A DNA stretch of 17,481 nt from Akkermansiaceae bacterium UBA1506 (GCA_002323995.1 DCQY01000020.1:1-17481); one strand, 5' to 3'; positions 1 through 7,332 are shown, counted from the first letter of the stretch. Made by a program: numbers and translations. Notes: a model not told the origin generated them from the sequence alone.

Positions 1-49
1 CTGAAAGCTGGCCTTTTCCGAGCTCGTATCAGCCAGATTTGTCTTTCTG

Positions 50-1756
50 ATGAAAATCCTGAAACTCCTCTTTTCACGGAGCCTCCAGTTGGCCGGGCTC
101 TTTTGTGCCGCGCTCACAATCCCAGTCGCTGCCCAGCAGAGCGTTCCGCTGGGGCCCCGACTTGGCGCTCTCCCAACACCCTCAACCACCACCCCCCCGA
201 TCGAATCGACCCAGTCTGAGGACGTGCAGGCTGACATCTCCGAGGTCGCCCTTGATGCTATTGTTAGGGTAGAAGTTGACACCAAGCAACCCAACTACCG
301 CGTCCCATACAATATCGGAGGTATGAGCAGCGGAAACGGCACCGGCTTCCTCGTCGGTCCGAACAAATTCCTTACCAATGCCCATGTCGTAAGTAATGGA
401 CGCCTCATCTACATCAAAAAAGTAAGCGATCCAAAGCCCTACAAGGCTAGAGTCGTCCATGTCGCTCACGATTGCGATCTTGCTATGATCGAGATTGAGT
501 CTGAAGACGAGTTTGCAGGAGCCTTCAGTGGCATCGAGCCGCTATTCATTGGCGGCATTCCAAAACTCAACACAACGGTTGTTGCGGTTGGCTACCCCAT
601 CGGCGGTGAACGCATTTCAGTCACTCGTGGGGTCGTGTCGCGAGTCGACTTTAGAACTTACAGCCACTCTGGAATCGATAACCATCTTACCATTCAGGTC
701 GATGCAGCTATCAACCCGGGAAACTCCGGTGGCCCTATTCTCCAAAATAATCAAGTCGTCGGGGTTGCTTTCCAAGGCTACTCGGGTTCTGTCGCTCAGA
801 ATACCGGATACATGATCCCCGTGCCCGTCATCGAACGCTTCCTGAAAGACGTAGAAGATGGCTCTTATGATCATTATGTCGACCTCGCTACCAGTGTCCT
901 AAACATTCTCAACCCAGCCCAGCGTCGCGCTCTTGGTCTTCCCAACGATGGTATTGGCGTGATGGTTTCTGAAGCTGATGCCGCAGGCTCAGCCGGCGGC
1001 ATCCTGAAGACAAAAGACGTTCTCCTTTCAATCGATGGCTATTCGATCGCTTCGGACGGATTCATCGAGATCGAGGGTGAGAGAGTTGATCTAAACGAAA
1101 TTATTGAGCGCAAGTATGCCGCCGACACCGTCGACCTTGAAGTCTGGCGCGATGGTCAGCAGGAGGAGATCAATATCGAACTGAAACGATTCATCCCCTA
1201 CCTGATAAAGGCAAATCAATACGATAAGCAACCCAACTTCGTTCTCTTCGCCGGGCTCCAATTTCAACCGATGGACCGAAGTGTGATGAGCTCGCACTCG
1301 ATTACCAACCTGCGCAGCCGCTATCATTTCAACTACTTCAGTCAAGATGAGATTTACCGCGAACGCCCCCAAGTCGTCATCCTGACAGAGGTGCTCCCGG
1401 ATTCCTCAAATACCCATCTGCAACCTTTCGTTCAGCAAATTGTCGATTCGATTAACGGCAAGAAGATTCGCCTTCTGCAGGACGTCTATGACGCCCTCAA
1501 CGGTGAAAGTGCCGAAGAAGGTCGCGAAGACTACCATGTCATCCGCCTGCTGGGAGAGGGACGTCCTTTGGTTCTCAAACGAGATACCGCAGAGGAGGCC
1601 CACGAGCGCATCATGTCCAAATACAACGTGAGTGTTGATCACTTCATTGAGGAACCCGAGATACTGGAACTGGAGGGCGTTGGAATCTTCGAAGAGTCCG
1701 ATGAAGCGTCGGAATCGGACGACCCAGAGAACGATGACGCGAGCGAGGCCGCCTGA
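50..1756 (+). CDS. Secreted Deg/HtrA-like serine protease with PDZ domains
   Basis: Predicted envelope serine endopeptidase of the trypsin-like HtrA/Deg type (568 aa). The N-terminus (residues 1-29) is a signal peptide with a basic start, a hydrophobic core and a VAAQQ cleavage region. The protease domain spans about 65-265: His112 in LTNAHVV, Asp143 in DCDLAMIEI and Ser226 in NPGNSGGPI form an intact triad. A PDZ domain follows (about 280-380, with DVLLSIDGYSI), then a second PDZ-like region beginning near 394 with PNFVLFAGLQFQP. That motif resembles the extra C-terminal PDZ of plant Deg2/Deg9-type proteases (family knowledge). The last 28 residues are an acidic Glu/Asp/Ser tail. The ATG at 50 has no Shine-Dalgarno sequence. 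The gene sits 39 bp upstream of a paralogue lacking the triad, probably in the same transcript. Its promoter is probably outside the window. Substrates are unknown. Confidence 0.9.
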   Translation: MKILKLLFSRSLQLAGLFCAALTIPVAAQQSVPLGPRLGALPTPSTTTPPIESTQSEDVQADISEVALDAIVRVEVDTKQPNYRVPYNIGGMSSGNGTGFLVGPNKFLTNAHVVSNGRLIYIKKVSDPKPYKARVVHVAHDCDLAMIEIESEDEFAGAFSGIEPLFIGGIPKLNTTVVAVGYPIGGERISVTRGVVSRVDFRTYSHSGIDNHLTIQVDAAINPGNSGGPILQNNQVVGVAFQGYSGSVAQNTGYMIPVPVIERFLKDVEDGSYDHYVDLATSVLNILNPAQRRALGLPNDGIGVMVSEADAAGSAGGILKTKDVLLSIDGYSIASDGFIEIEGERVDLNEIIERKYAADTVDLEVWRDGQQEEINIELKRFIPYLIKANQYDKQPNFVLFAGLQFQPMDRSVMSSHSITNLRSRYHFNYFSQDEIYRERPQVVILTEVLPDSSNTHLQPFVQQIVDSINGKKIRLLQDVYDALNGESAEEGREDYHVIRLLGEGRPLVLKRDTAEEAHERIMSKYNVSVDHFIEEPEILELEGVGIFEESDEASESDDPENDDASEAA

Positions 1757-1795
1757 AGAAGAACGCACAACTCACTCAGCCAAACCATTAAGACT

Positions 1796-3277
1796 ATGCC
1801 AGCCTTCAAATTCCTCTTACTCCCCTTTCTATTCGTGGTAGGATTAAACCTCCCTACCGACTCAAAAGGAGCGTCACCGGAAAAGTCCATTGTCAGGGTT
1901 AACGCGACCCTGCAAAGTTACAACTTTCTTCGACCGTGGGAAAAGGGAGCTCCTACTCCGCGGCGCGGGCTCGGAGCTGTCCTCAGCAATAACCGCGTCC
2001 TTGTGACCGCAGAGATGTGTGTCAACTCCACCTATCTCGAACTCGAGCACCCCTCAAGCGGGGCACGTGTTCCGGCGAAAATCGCTGCCTTAGATTACGA
2101 AGCCAATCTGGCGATTCTGGAGCCGGCTCGTGATCCTAACAAAATTTTCGATGGGCTCGAACCATTGGAACTCGACTCGTCTACTAAGGCCGGTGACACC
2201 CTTGAAGTCTGGCAAATCGAAGACAATGGGGACGGAGTATCCACTGATGTCGATGTTCTCCGCGTCAATGTCGGGCGCTACTTCATCCCAGGATCAGTCT
2301 TTCTGCTATATGAGGTCAAAGGATCCCTCCAAGCTCGCGTCAACAGCTTCACCCTACCGGTCGTGAGAGACGGCAAGCTTGCCGGAATGCTACTCAGCTA
2401 CTCATCGAAGGAGCAGACATCAAGTGTCCTTCCCACGCCGATTATCGAGGCATTTCTGGCCGATAGCGAAGACGGTAAATACGAAGGATTTCCCAATCTG
2501 GGCATCAGCTACGCCCAAACTCTCGATGAAACTCTTCGCGAGTTTGTCGGGCTGAATGGTCCGGGCGGCATCTTTATTCGCCAGATCGCCGAGGGAAGTT
2601 CTGCCGATATGGCTGGTCTGGAGAAGGGCGACGTCATCGTTTCCATTGATGGCCACCCCATTGATGCACGTGGCAACTACGAACACGCCGACTACGGAAA
2701 ACTCAGTTTCTCACAGCTGGTGCGCGGAGGAGCAAAGATCGGCGACATCGTCAGCGTCGACCTCATCCGTGATTCCGAGCCGATGACTGTTGAAGTCAAG
2801 CTCACTCGAAAGCCGGCGGAAGATTACCTCATCGACCCTTACATGTTCGATCGCGGCCCCAAATATGTAATTTTCGGTGGTCTGATCTTCCAGGAACTTA
2901 CCCTTCCTTATCTCGAAAGCTGGGGGGAGGACTGGCCGAACCGTGCTCCTTTCAAGCTTGTCTACGCTAACGCCAATCCAGAGTCCTATGAAGAGGAAGG
3001 TCGGGAAAAGCTAGTTTTTCTTAGCAACGTGCTGAAAACTCCAAGCACGCTCGGTTATGAAAGTCTCAATTCCGCGATCATTACCAAGGTCAATGGAAAA
3101 ACTATCAAAGACATTCAAGACCTCGCTAATGCCCTCAGCGAAACCCAGAAGGACGGCATCCATGCGATCGAATTCAACGATTTCCCGAAAATTATCTATG
3201 TCGATGATCAAGCCTCGCGGTTTGTAAATGAACAACTAATCGAATACGGCATCAATAAGCTCGAACGCCTTGAATAG
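1796..3277 (+). CDS. Catalytically dead Deg/HtrA-like paralogue (pseudoprotease) with PDZ domains
   Basis: A 493-aa paralogue of the preceding protease with the same layout: hydrophobic signal (1-20), degenerate trypsin-like domain (about 30-225), PDZ (about 235-335, GDVIVSIDGHPID) and a second PDZ-like region starting PKYVIFGGLIFQELTLPYL (355-373), which matches the plant-Deg type extra PDZ better than its neighbour does. My hand alignment puts Glu73 at the catalytic His position (LVTAEMC versus LTNAHVV), Asn104 at the Asp position (YEANLAIL versus HDCDLAMI) and Phe185 at the Ser position (NSFTLP versus GNSGGP). It should therefore not cut peptides. It could bind substrates or peptides through its PDZ domains, or form mixed oligomers with the active neighbour; that role is inference. 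Reading frame and codon use look intact, so it does not look like a decaying pseudogene. No Shine-Dalgarno precedes the ATG. Confidence 0.85.
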   Translation: MPAFKFLLLPFLFVVGLNLPTDSKGASPEKSIVRVNATLQSYNFLRPWEKGAPTPRRGLGAVLSNNRVLVTAEMCVNSTYLELEHPSSGARVPAKIAALDYEANLAILEPARDPNKIFDGLEPLELDSSTKAGDTLEVWQIEDNGDGVSTDVDVLRVNVGRYFIPGSVFLLYEVKGSLQARVNSFTLPVVRDGKLAGMLLSYSSKEQTSSVLPTPIIEAFLADSEDGKYEGFPNLGISYAQTLDETLREFVGLNGPGGIFIRQIAEGSSADMAGLEKGDVIVSIDGHPIDARGNYEHADYGKLSFSQLVRGGAKIGDIVSVDLIRDSEPMTVEVKLTRKPAEDYLIDPYMFDRGPKYVIFGGLIFQELTLPYLESWGEDWPNRAPFKLVYANANPESYEEEGREKLVFLSNVLKTPSTLGYESLNSAIITKVNGKTIKDIQDLANALSETQKDGIHAIEFNDFPKIIYVDDQASRFVNEQLIEYGINKLERLE

Positions 3278-3315
3278 CTGGATCCGCGACATTTCGCGAA
3301 GTGCAACAAGAGCCG

Positions 3316-3343
3316 TTGACAATTCGATCCGAGCCCTTAAAGT
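3316..3343 (+). promoter_or_regulatory. Candidate sigma-70-type promoter of the rpmH cluster
   Basis: TTGACA at 3316-3321, a perfect -35 consensus, is followed after 16 bp by TAAAGT at 3338-3343, a 4/6 match to the -10 consensus. It lies in the 196-bp gap between the protease pair and rpmH, and would give an rpmH leader of roughly 120 nt. A short hairpin (CGCGA 3285-3289 with TCGCG 3294-3298, no T-run) sits just after the upstream stop codon and might weakly separate the two transcripts. Otherwise the gap holds no recognisable feature. Confidence 0.5.
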
Positions 3344-3473
3344 TGCGACCCTTCCCGCGTGAAAGGATGGGTTTCCCCATTTCACAAAGTTGAAGGACCG
3401 TCTGCACGGTAACGCCGGTAACCTCCGGAAAGCCACGCATTCAGTTGAAACGAAACATTTTTAAACGGAAGAG

Positions 3474-3656
3474 ATGAAACGGACATATCAACCATCCAAG
3501 CGTTCCCGTAAGAACCAACACGGGTTCCGTGCCCGCATGTCGACCAAAGCCGGCCGCGACTTGCTCAAGCGCCGCCGTCAGAAAGGTCGTAAGCGCCTCA
3601 TCCCCAAAGGGGCTGAGCTTAAGTTTAAGCGCCACACTGTCCAGCACGGCAAGTAA
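3474..3656 (+). CDS. rpmH: Large-subunit ribosomal protein L34 with C-terminal extension
   Basis: Small, very basic 50S subunit protein. The first 43 residues follow the universal L34 pattern: MKRTYQPSKRSRKNQHGFR, then RMSTKAGRDLLKRRRQKGRKRL. Typical L34 is 44-47 aa; this one has 60 aa, the additional C-terminal stretch (about residues 44-60, KGAELKFKRHTVQHGK) being again basic. It is the first gene of the conserved rpmH-rnpA-yidD-yidC-jag cluster. A purine-rich GGAAGAG abuts the ATG but is too close to be an ideal ribosome-binding site. Identity is certain; whether the extension is general in this lineage cannot be told from here. Confidence 0.95.
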   Translation: MKRTYQPSKRSRKNQHGFRARMSTKAGRDLLKRRRQKGRKRLIPKGAELKFKRHTVQHGK

Positions 3657-3713
3657 TTCGTGCCGGAAACGGTCGGCTGTCTAGATCCGGTCGAAGGCAG
3701 CACCTCAGGGACC

Positions 3714-4076
3714 ATGAAGCTTCCCCGTAGCAGGCGAATCACTCGCCGGGGGGATTTCCAGCGAATCAGGCAATCAGGCCAATCCATTCGAGGGAAGCAC
3801 CTCGTCTTGGGCTATCTCGCTGACGAAGATTTGCCAGAACCTTTTAAGTTGGGCCTTATCACCACGCGTAAACTCGGAAATGCCGTGACTCGAAATCGAT
3901 TCCGACGCCTCATGCGGGGAGTCATTCACCGGACCGGAGAAAAAATCACGCAAGGGCACTGGCTGGTTATTATTGCTCGCCACAGCGCAGCAGAGGCCAA
4001 ATCAGAGCAATTAGAAAAGGAATGGAAATGGCTGCTGCACAAAGCCGGTCTCATGAGACGGGAAGAGGGGGTTTGA
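3714..4076 (+). CDS. rnpA: Ribonuclease P protein component
   Basis: Protein subunit of RNase P, which assists the catalytic RNA in removing the 5' leader of tRNA precursors. The family signature is clear in KLGNAVTRNRFRRLMR (RNR motif), and the N-terminus MKLPRSRRITRRGDFQRI matches the usual RnpA beginning. I therefore prefer the ATG at 3714 (120 aa, normal length) over the in-frame GTG at 3660, which adds 18 residues (PETVGCLDPVEG…) that look unlike the family and lies only 3 bp after rpmH. AGGG sits three to four bases before the ATG, too close for a good Shine-Dalgarno. The next gene starts 3 bp after the stop codon, so translation is probably coupled. Confidence 0.93.
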   Translation: MKLPRSRRITRRGDFQRIRQSGQSIRGKHLVLGYLADEDLPEPFKLGLITTRKLGNAVTRNRFRRLMRGVIHRTGEKITQGHWLVIIARHSAAEAKSEQLEKEWKWLLHKAGLMRREEGV

Positions 4077-4079
4077 CTG

Positions 4080-4304
4080 ATGAAAAAAATCCTCACCGTT
4101 CTCTACAGGCTTTATCAGGTTGTCTTTTCCCAGCGAGCCCACTTTCCTTTATATTTTATCGATCCTGTAATCATCAGCGGCCCATTTCGTGGCTCCAGCC
4201 AGAGCATCTGCCACATCTACCGCTACCATACCTGGAGTTGGCAAGGTTACGATATCCCTCCCGGGTGGGAAGAATTTGTAGAAAAACACCCAGATGCCGC
4301 TTAA
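4080..4304 (+). CDS. yidD: YidD-like small protein with anomalous middle (divergent or frame-scrambled)
   Basis: Located where YidD (membrane protein insertion efficiency factor) normally lies, between rnpA and yidC, with the best Shine-Dalgarno of the window (GAGGGGG about 9 bp before the ATG). The N-terminus MKKILTVLYRLYQVVFS is YidD-like. The C-terminal half, GPFRGSSQSICHIYRYHTW then SWQGYD, lines up with the family pattern GPLKGSW…KRILRCHPW…GGYD. However the hallmark middle (SPLLGP-CRF-PTCS-Y) is missing: this frame reads SQRAHFPLYFIDPVIIS. Reading one base later, 4136-4174 gives SPLSFIFYRSCNH, reminiscent of SPLL…FYPSCSH. The ORF is 74 aa, roughly 8 residues short between the conserved ends. 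It may be a yidD rearranged by compensating frameshifts, or a divergent homologue. 82 bp follow before yidC. Confidence 0.5.
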   Translation: MKKILTVLYRLYQVVFSQRAHFPLYFIDPVIISGPFRGSSQSICHIYRYHTWSWQGYDIPPGWEEFVEKHPDAA

Positions 4305-4386
4305 GTAGGCCGTCGGTGCCGCTCGAAGGAGCCGGGTCAAGGGTGCCAACACAAACAACCATAGAAGTTTAATTGTCGTGAAAAAC

Positions 4387-6291
4387 ATGGATCGTACATC
4401 GTGGATCGGGGTCTTAGCCTGCCTTGGTCTACTGTTTGCATGGGGATTCTGGAATACCAAGGAAGCCGCCAAGCGCGCCGCTGAAGCCTCTAAAACTGCA
4501 GCTGCCGAGGAAGCCAACAAACCCAAGGTTTCACAAACACCCGCTCCGAAGACAACCAAAGAACCAACGGTGACGGAAAAATCACCGACTGGATCCGTCG
4601 GCGTCGCGACTCACGTCATCGAAAACAATCTAGTTCGTTTCATCTTTACCAACCAAGGCGCCGGACTCTCAACGGCAGAATTGAAAGAGTATCCTAAAAA
4701 TGTGGGTGTTGATGATCTCGTTTCTATCAACGCAGTCGGAAAAGCGGCCGTTGGAGCCCTCTCAACCGGTCATGATGCTTTTGATACCACCAACTGGGAA
4801 GTAAAGAGCGCGACGGCCACTGCCGTCAGTTACGAGACAGTGACGCCCGAAGGATTTGCCCTAAGCAAGACTTTCACCCTCGCGGACGAAGAAACTGATC
4901 CACACAAAGTCAAGCTGTCGTTGACGATCAAAAATGCAGCTGAGACGCCGCTGGTGCTGGAAGGTAAATATTTCTACCTCGGCTCAGCCTCCCCTCTCCA
5001 CCTCAATGAGTGGTCCATGCAGATTGGCATGTTCTGGATGAATAACGATGGCGACTTTGAATACAAGACGGTCGACCACTATGGCGGACGCAAAGTGCTT
5101 GGAATCTTCGGAAAGAATGAAATTCCTTCCGACAGCTTCGCTTTGGATTCCCTGAAATGGGCTGGCGTGAACGACCAGTTTTTCACAACCGTCGCGATTC
5201 CAGAGGCTCCCTACCCCGCCCAACTTTGGGGCAGTCGAATTGCCGTCATAGTCGAGGATGACGCTGAAGCCTCTGCCAAGAAGCGAATGGCCGCCGCAGA
5301 AGCCGCTATCGGGCTTCCCAAGCTGACGATGAATCCCGGCGACCAGCAGACGCTGAACTACGATATTTATCTTGGTCCAAAGGAATATTCCCGCATCACG
5401 GGGCTTGGCGATGGCTATGTCGATGTGATGCACTACGACGAAATTCCGATCTTCGGTTGGATGTTTGGCTGGGCGATTAAGCCACTCGCATCCTGGCTTA
5501 TTCAGGGGCTCGTTTTCTTAGAGGGCTACGTCCAAAGCTACGGAATCGCGATCATACTCATCACTATTCTCATTCGGCTTCTCATCTGGCCCGTTTACGC
5601 CAAATCGGCACGCTCCATGAAGCGCATGTCCAAGTTGACGCCGATGATGAAAGAGCTCCGCGAAAAGCACGAAGACGACCCTCAGAAACTCAACGAGGAG
5701 ACGATGAAGTTGTACCGCACCTACAACATCAATCCCCTCGGTGGCTGTCTGCCAATGTTCATACAACTGCCGGTTTTCCTCGCCTTCTATCGAATGCTCT
5801 GGAGTGCAGTCGAACTTCGTGGTGAATCCTTCATGTGGGTGGATGACCTTGCTTTGCCCGACACCCTCTTTGTGATTCCAGGTATCGGGATCCCGTTCAA
5901 CCTGTTGCCCATTCTCATGGGTATCACGAGCTTTATTCAGATTGCGATCACCCCCAAAACTGGCGACAAGACCCAGCAGATGATCTTCATGCTGATGCCA
6001 ATCATCTTTCTTGTCATCTGCTACAATTTCGCGGCTGCGCTCGCCCTCTACTGGACAGTATCCAACGCATTCTCCATCCTTCAGACTTGGCTTATGAACA
6101 AGCTACCCGAGCCTGAACTCAAGAAGCGTGAGGGTGGAGGCAAAAAATCGTTCATGCAACGCATGCAGGAACAGGCTGAGGCTGCTCAAAAAGCCAAGGC
6201 CAGTGGTGGTGGCGTTACCGGCAAGAGCCGCACCGCCATGCCGGGAGAAAAAGGAGCCCGTCACACCAGGGGCAAGAAAAAGCGCCGTTAA
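4387..6291 (+). CDS. yidC: Membrane protein insertase YidC
   Basis: Inner-membrane insertase/chaperone that inserts membrane proteins alone or with SecYEG. Long, Gram-negative type (634 aa). Order: N-terminal membrane anchor (about 6-21), an Ala/Lys/Thr-rich linker, a large periplasmic domain (about 70-350), then the conserved 60-kDa-IMP domain with helices near 384-403, 451-475, 494-522 and 530-562. Arg397 in ITILIRLLIWP corresponds to the hydrophilic-groove arginine of the family. The cytoplasmic loop (MKRMSKLTPMMKELREKHED) and the NPLGGCLPMFIQLPVF motif are intact. The basic tail ends RGKKKRR, as expected for ribosome contact. I prefer the ATG at 4387 (MDRTSWIGV, family-like) over the in-frame GTG at 4378, which adds three residues; the GTG has slightly better spacing to AGAAG and cannot be excluded. 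Confidence 0.95.
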   Translation: MDRTSWIGVLACLGLLFAWGFWNTKEAAKRAAEASKTAAAEEANKPKVSQTPAPKTTKEPTVTEKSPTGSVGVATHVIENNLVRFIFTNQGAGLSTAELKEYPKNVGVDDLVSINAVGKAAVGALSTGHDAFDTTNWEVKSATATAVSYETVTPEGFALSKTFTLADEETDPHKVKLSLTIKNAAETPLVLEGKYFYLGSASPLHLNEWSMQIGMFWMNNDGDFEYKTVDHYGGRKVLGIFGKNEIPSDSFALDSLKWAGVNDQFFTTVAIPEAPYPAQLWGSRIAVIVEDDAEASAKKRMAAAEAAIGLPKLTMNPGDQQTLNYDIYLGPKEYSRITGLGDGYVDVMHYDEIPIFGWMFGWAIKPLASWLIQGLVFLEGYVQSYGIAIILITILIRLLIWPVYAKSARSMKRMSKLTPMMKELREKHEDDPQKLNEETMKLYRTYNINPLGGCLPMFIQLPVFLAFYRMLWSAVELRGESFMWVDDLALPDTLFVIPGIGIPFNLLPILMGITSFIQIAITPKTGDKTQQMIFMLMPIIFLVICYNFAAALALYWTVSNAFSILQTWLMNKLPEPELKKREGGGKKSFMQRMQEQAEAAQKAKASGGGVTGKSRTAMPGEKGARHTRGKKKRR

Positions 6292-6324
6292 TTCGAACAG
6301 GATTCCCATCAAACTCTCTCTGCT

Positions 6325-6801
6325 ATGGATCACCTTGAAGTTGCCCAAGAGGTTCTCGATTCCATTCTCGGTTATCTCGGATTCCCCGTATCAGTTGAGA
6401 TCGATCGAAATGCCGAAACACTGAACATCGCTTCGAACGATCCCAAGCTTCTCATTGGGCATCGCGGCGAACGCCTCGAAGAAATTCAATACCTGGTCAA
6501 TCGGATCGTGCAGGATCGTATCCCTAACGCTCCTCGATTTAAGGTTGATATCGATAGCTACCGGGCGGAGCAGGAATACCGAATGATCGAGGAAGCGGAC
6601 ACAGCGGCCGTTCGCGCGGTTGCAACTGGCAAATCAATTAAGCTAGAGCCGATGAACTCCTACCAGCGGCGCCTTATCCACAGCCATTTCAAGGACCATC
6701 CTGAAGTGAAGACCTGGAGCCCGAGTGACTCCGCTAGACTTAAGCGAATATCCGTTATTCCAAAAAACGAAGGAAATTCGAGCTCAGAAAGCGCTTCTTG
6801 A
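6325..6801 (+). CDS. jag: KH/R3H single-stranded nucleic acid-binding protein (Jag/KhpB family)
   Basis: Cytoplasmic RNA-binding protein of the Jag/KhpB (EloR) family, encoded downstream of yidC in many bacteria. A KH-like domain (about 1-76) carries the GxxG loop as GHRG (45-48, in LLIGHRGERLEEIQYLVN). The R3H domain follows (about 80-145), with the RxxxH signature at Arg115-His119 in SYQRRLIHSHF. At 158 aa it lacks the separate N-terminal Jag_N domain of Bacillus-type proteins. In firmicutes the family is linked to cell elongation and sRNA binding; its role here is unknown. It starts 33 bp after yidC without a Shine-Dalgarno and ends the cluster. The last 10 residues are Ser/Glu rich. Confidence 0.9.
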   Translation: MDHLEVAQEVLDSILGYLGFPVSVEIDRNAETLNIASNDPKLLIGHRGERLEEIQYLVNRIVQDRIPNAPRFKVDIDSYRAEQEYRMIEEADTAAVRAVATGKSIKLEPMNSYQRRLIHSHFKDHPEVKTWSPSDSARLKRISVIPKNEGNSSSESAS

Positions 6802-6840
6802 GCCTGTTTCTTTACAAAAAGGTTGATTTTTTTAATTTTT
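6801..6840 (+). terminator. Weak candidate intrinsic terminator after jag
   Basis: AGCCTGTTT (6801-6809) can pair with AAAAAGGTT (6816-6824) across a six-base loop, with one G-U pair and one G-A mismatch. GATTTTTTTAATTTTT follows directly. It begins on the last base of the jag stop codon. The low GC of the stem makes it weak; the T-rich stretch could instead be part of an upstream element for the rpoZ promoter. Confidence 0.35.
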
Positions 6841-6928
6841 GCGCTATGCGCAGAAGCCTGTACATTCCCGCCCGCCATTGAGTTTGAACCATTTATCGTG
6901 AACCACCTGCGACTCGCCGAACCATCCC

Positions 6929-7216
6929 ATGTCCGAAGAAGCTCCCAATATCATCGCGTTTCCGGAGCCGGATAATGAGGGCAGTTCCGCCAAAGTAGGA
7001 AAAAGATCCAGCATTATGAGAAGTGACCTAGTAGAAGAGGCATCAAAAACCATTCCTGAGCCACCGGTTCTAATCAACCTCGTCTCAGCACGAGTGAAAC
7101 AGCTGAATCTTGGCCGAGCCCCGCTCGTGCAGGCCGATCACCGCATGGGAGCCGCTGATATCGCGCTTACCGAAATCATTGAAGGCAAGATTGCTGTCGA
7201 TGAAGACGAAAATTGA
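6929..7216 (+). CDS. rpoZ: DNA-directed RNA polymerase omega subunit
   Basis: Smallest RNA polymerase subunit; it wraps the C-terminus of beta-prime and supports assembly. The conserved core begins MRSDLVEEASKTI, followed by VLINLVSARVKQLNLGRAPL and ending ALTEIIEGKI, matching the ARxRQL…PLV…ALxEIAEGKI pattern of the family. The ATG at 6929 gives 95 aa with a 29-residue N-terminal extension (MSEEAPNIIAFPEPDNEG…). The internal ATG at 7016 would give 66 aa starting exactly where the family core starts, and may be the true start. Neither has a good Shine-Dalgarno. The gene is monocistronic by appearance: 127 bp of AT-rich DNA upstream and a clear terminator downstream. Confidence 0.82.
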   Translation: MSEEAPNIIAFPEPDNEGSSAKVGKRSSIMRSDLVEEASKTIPEPPVLINLVSARVKQLNLGRAPLVQADHRMGAADIALTEIIEGKIAVDEDEN

Positions 7217-7267
7217 TCGGTGAGATCGTAGCTCAAGCCACCGACTCCACGAAATTCCCCCTCCCCC

Positions 7268-7296
7268 TTGCAGAGTCGCATTGGGAGATATATTTT
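7268..7296 (+). promoter_or_regulatory. Candidate uvrB promoter
   Basis: TTGCAG (7268-7273, 5/6 match to the -35 consensus), 17 bp, then TATTTT (7291-7296, 4/6 match to -10). Transcription would start near 7303, inside the rpoZ terminator hairpin and about 43 bp before uvrB. I see no LexA-type operator here. Confidence 0.3.
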
Positions 7297-7300
7297 GAAG

Positions 7301-7332
7301 AAGCCCCGGGCCACTCCGGCACGGGGTTTTTT
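7301..7332 (+). terminator. Intrinsic (Rho-independent) terminator after rpoZ
   Basis: Stem CCCCG (7304-7308) with CGGGG (7322-7326), extended inward by GCC (7310-7312) with GGC (7318-7320) around loop ACTCC, and outward by AAG with TTT. A run of six T at 7327-7332 follows. This is the clearest terminator in the window. It ends only 13 bp before the uvrB start codon, so uvrB needs a promoter between rpoZ and this hairpin, or readthrough. Confidence 0.85.

Noticed and set aside
1796..3277. Calling the second Deg gene a pseudogene
   Set aside because: The frame is uninterrupted, the signal peptide and both PDZ-like regions are kept and codon use is like its neighbours; only the catalytic residues are changed.
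3278..3473. Possible riboswitch or small RNA in the rpmH leader
   Set aside because: Only short hairpins and a duplicated CGGTAAC are visible; no known riboswitch core or terminator/antiterminator arrangement.
3660..3713. GTG start adding 18 residues to RnpA
   Set aside because: The extra residues do not look like RnpA, while the ATG at 3714 gives the normal family N-terminus and length.
4022..4372. 116-aa plus-strand ORF overlapping the rnpA end and the yidD-like gene
   Set aside because: Its first part is rnpA read out of frame. Only its SPLSFIFYRSCNH segment is of interest, and this is reported under the yidD finding rather than as a gene.
4149..4559. 136-aa minus-strand ORF across the yidD-yidC junction
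   Set aside because: It overlaps the well-supported N-terminus of YidC, has low-complexity Ala-rich sequence mirroring the YidC linker, and resembles no family I know.
6674..6682. TTATCCACA, a perfect DnaA-box match, near the rpmH-yidC cluster that often adjoins oriC
   Set aside because: It is a single box inside jag coding sequence (codons for Leu-Ile-His); no box cluster, AT-rich unwinding element or dnaA gene is visible.
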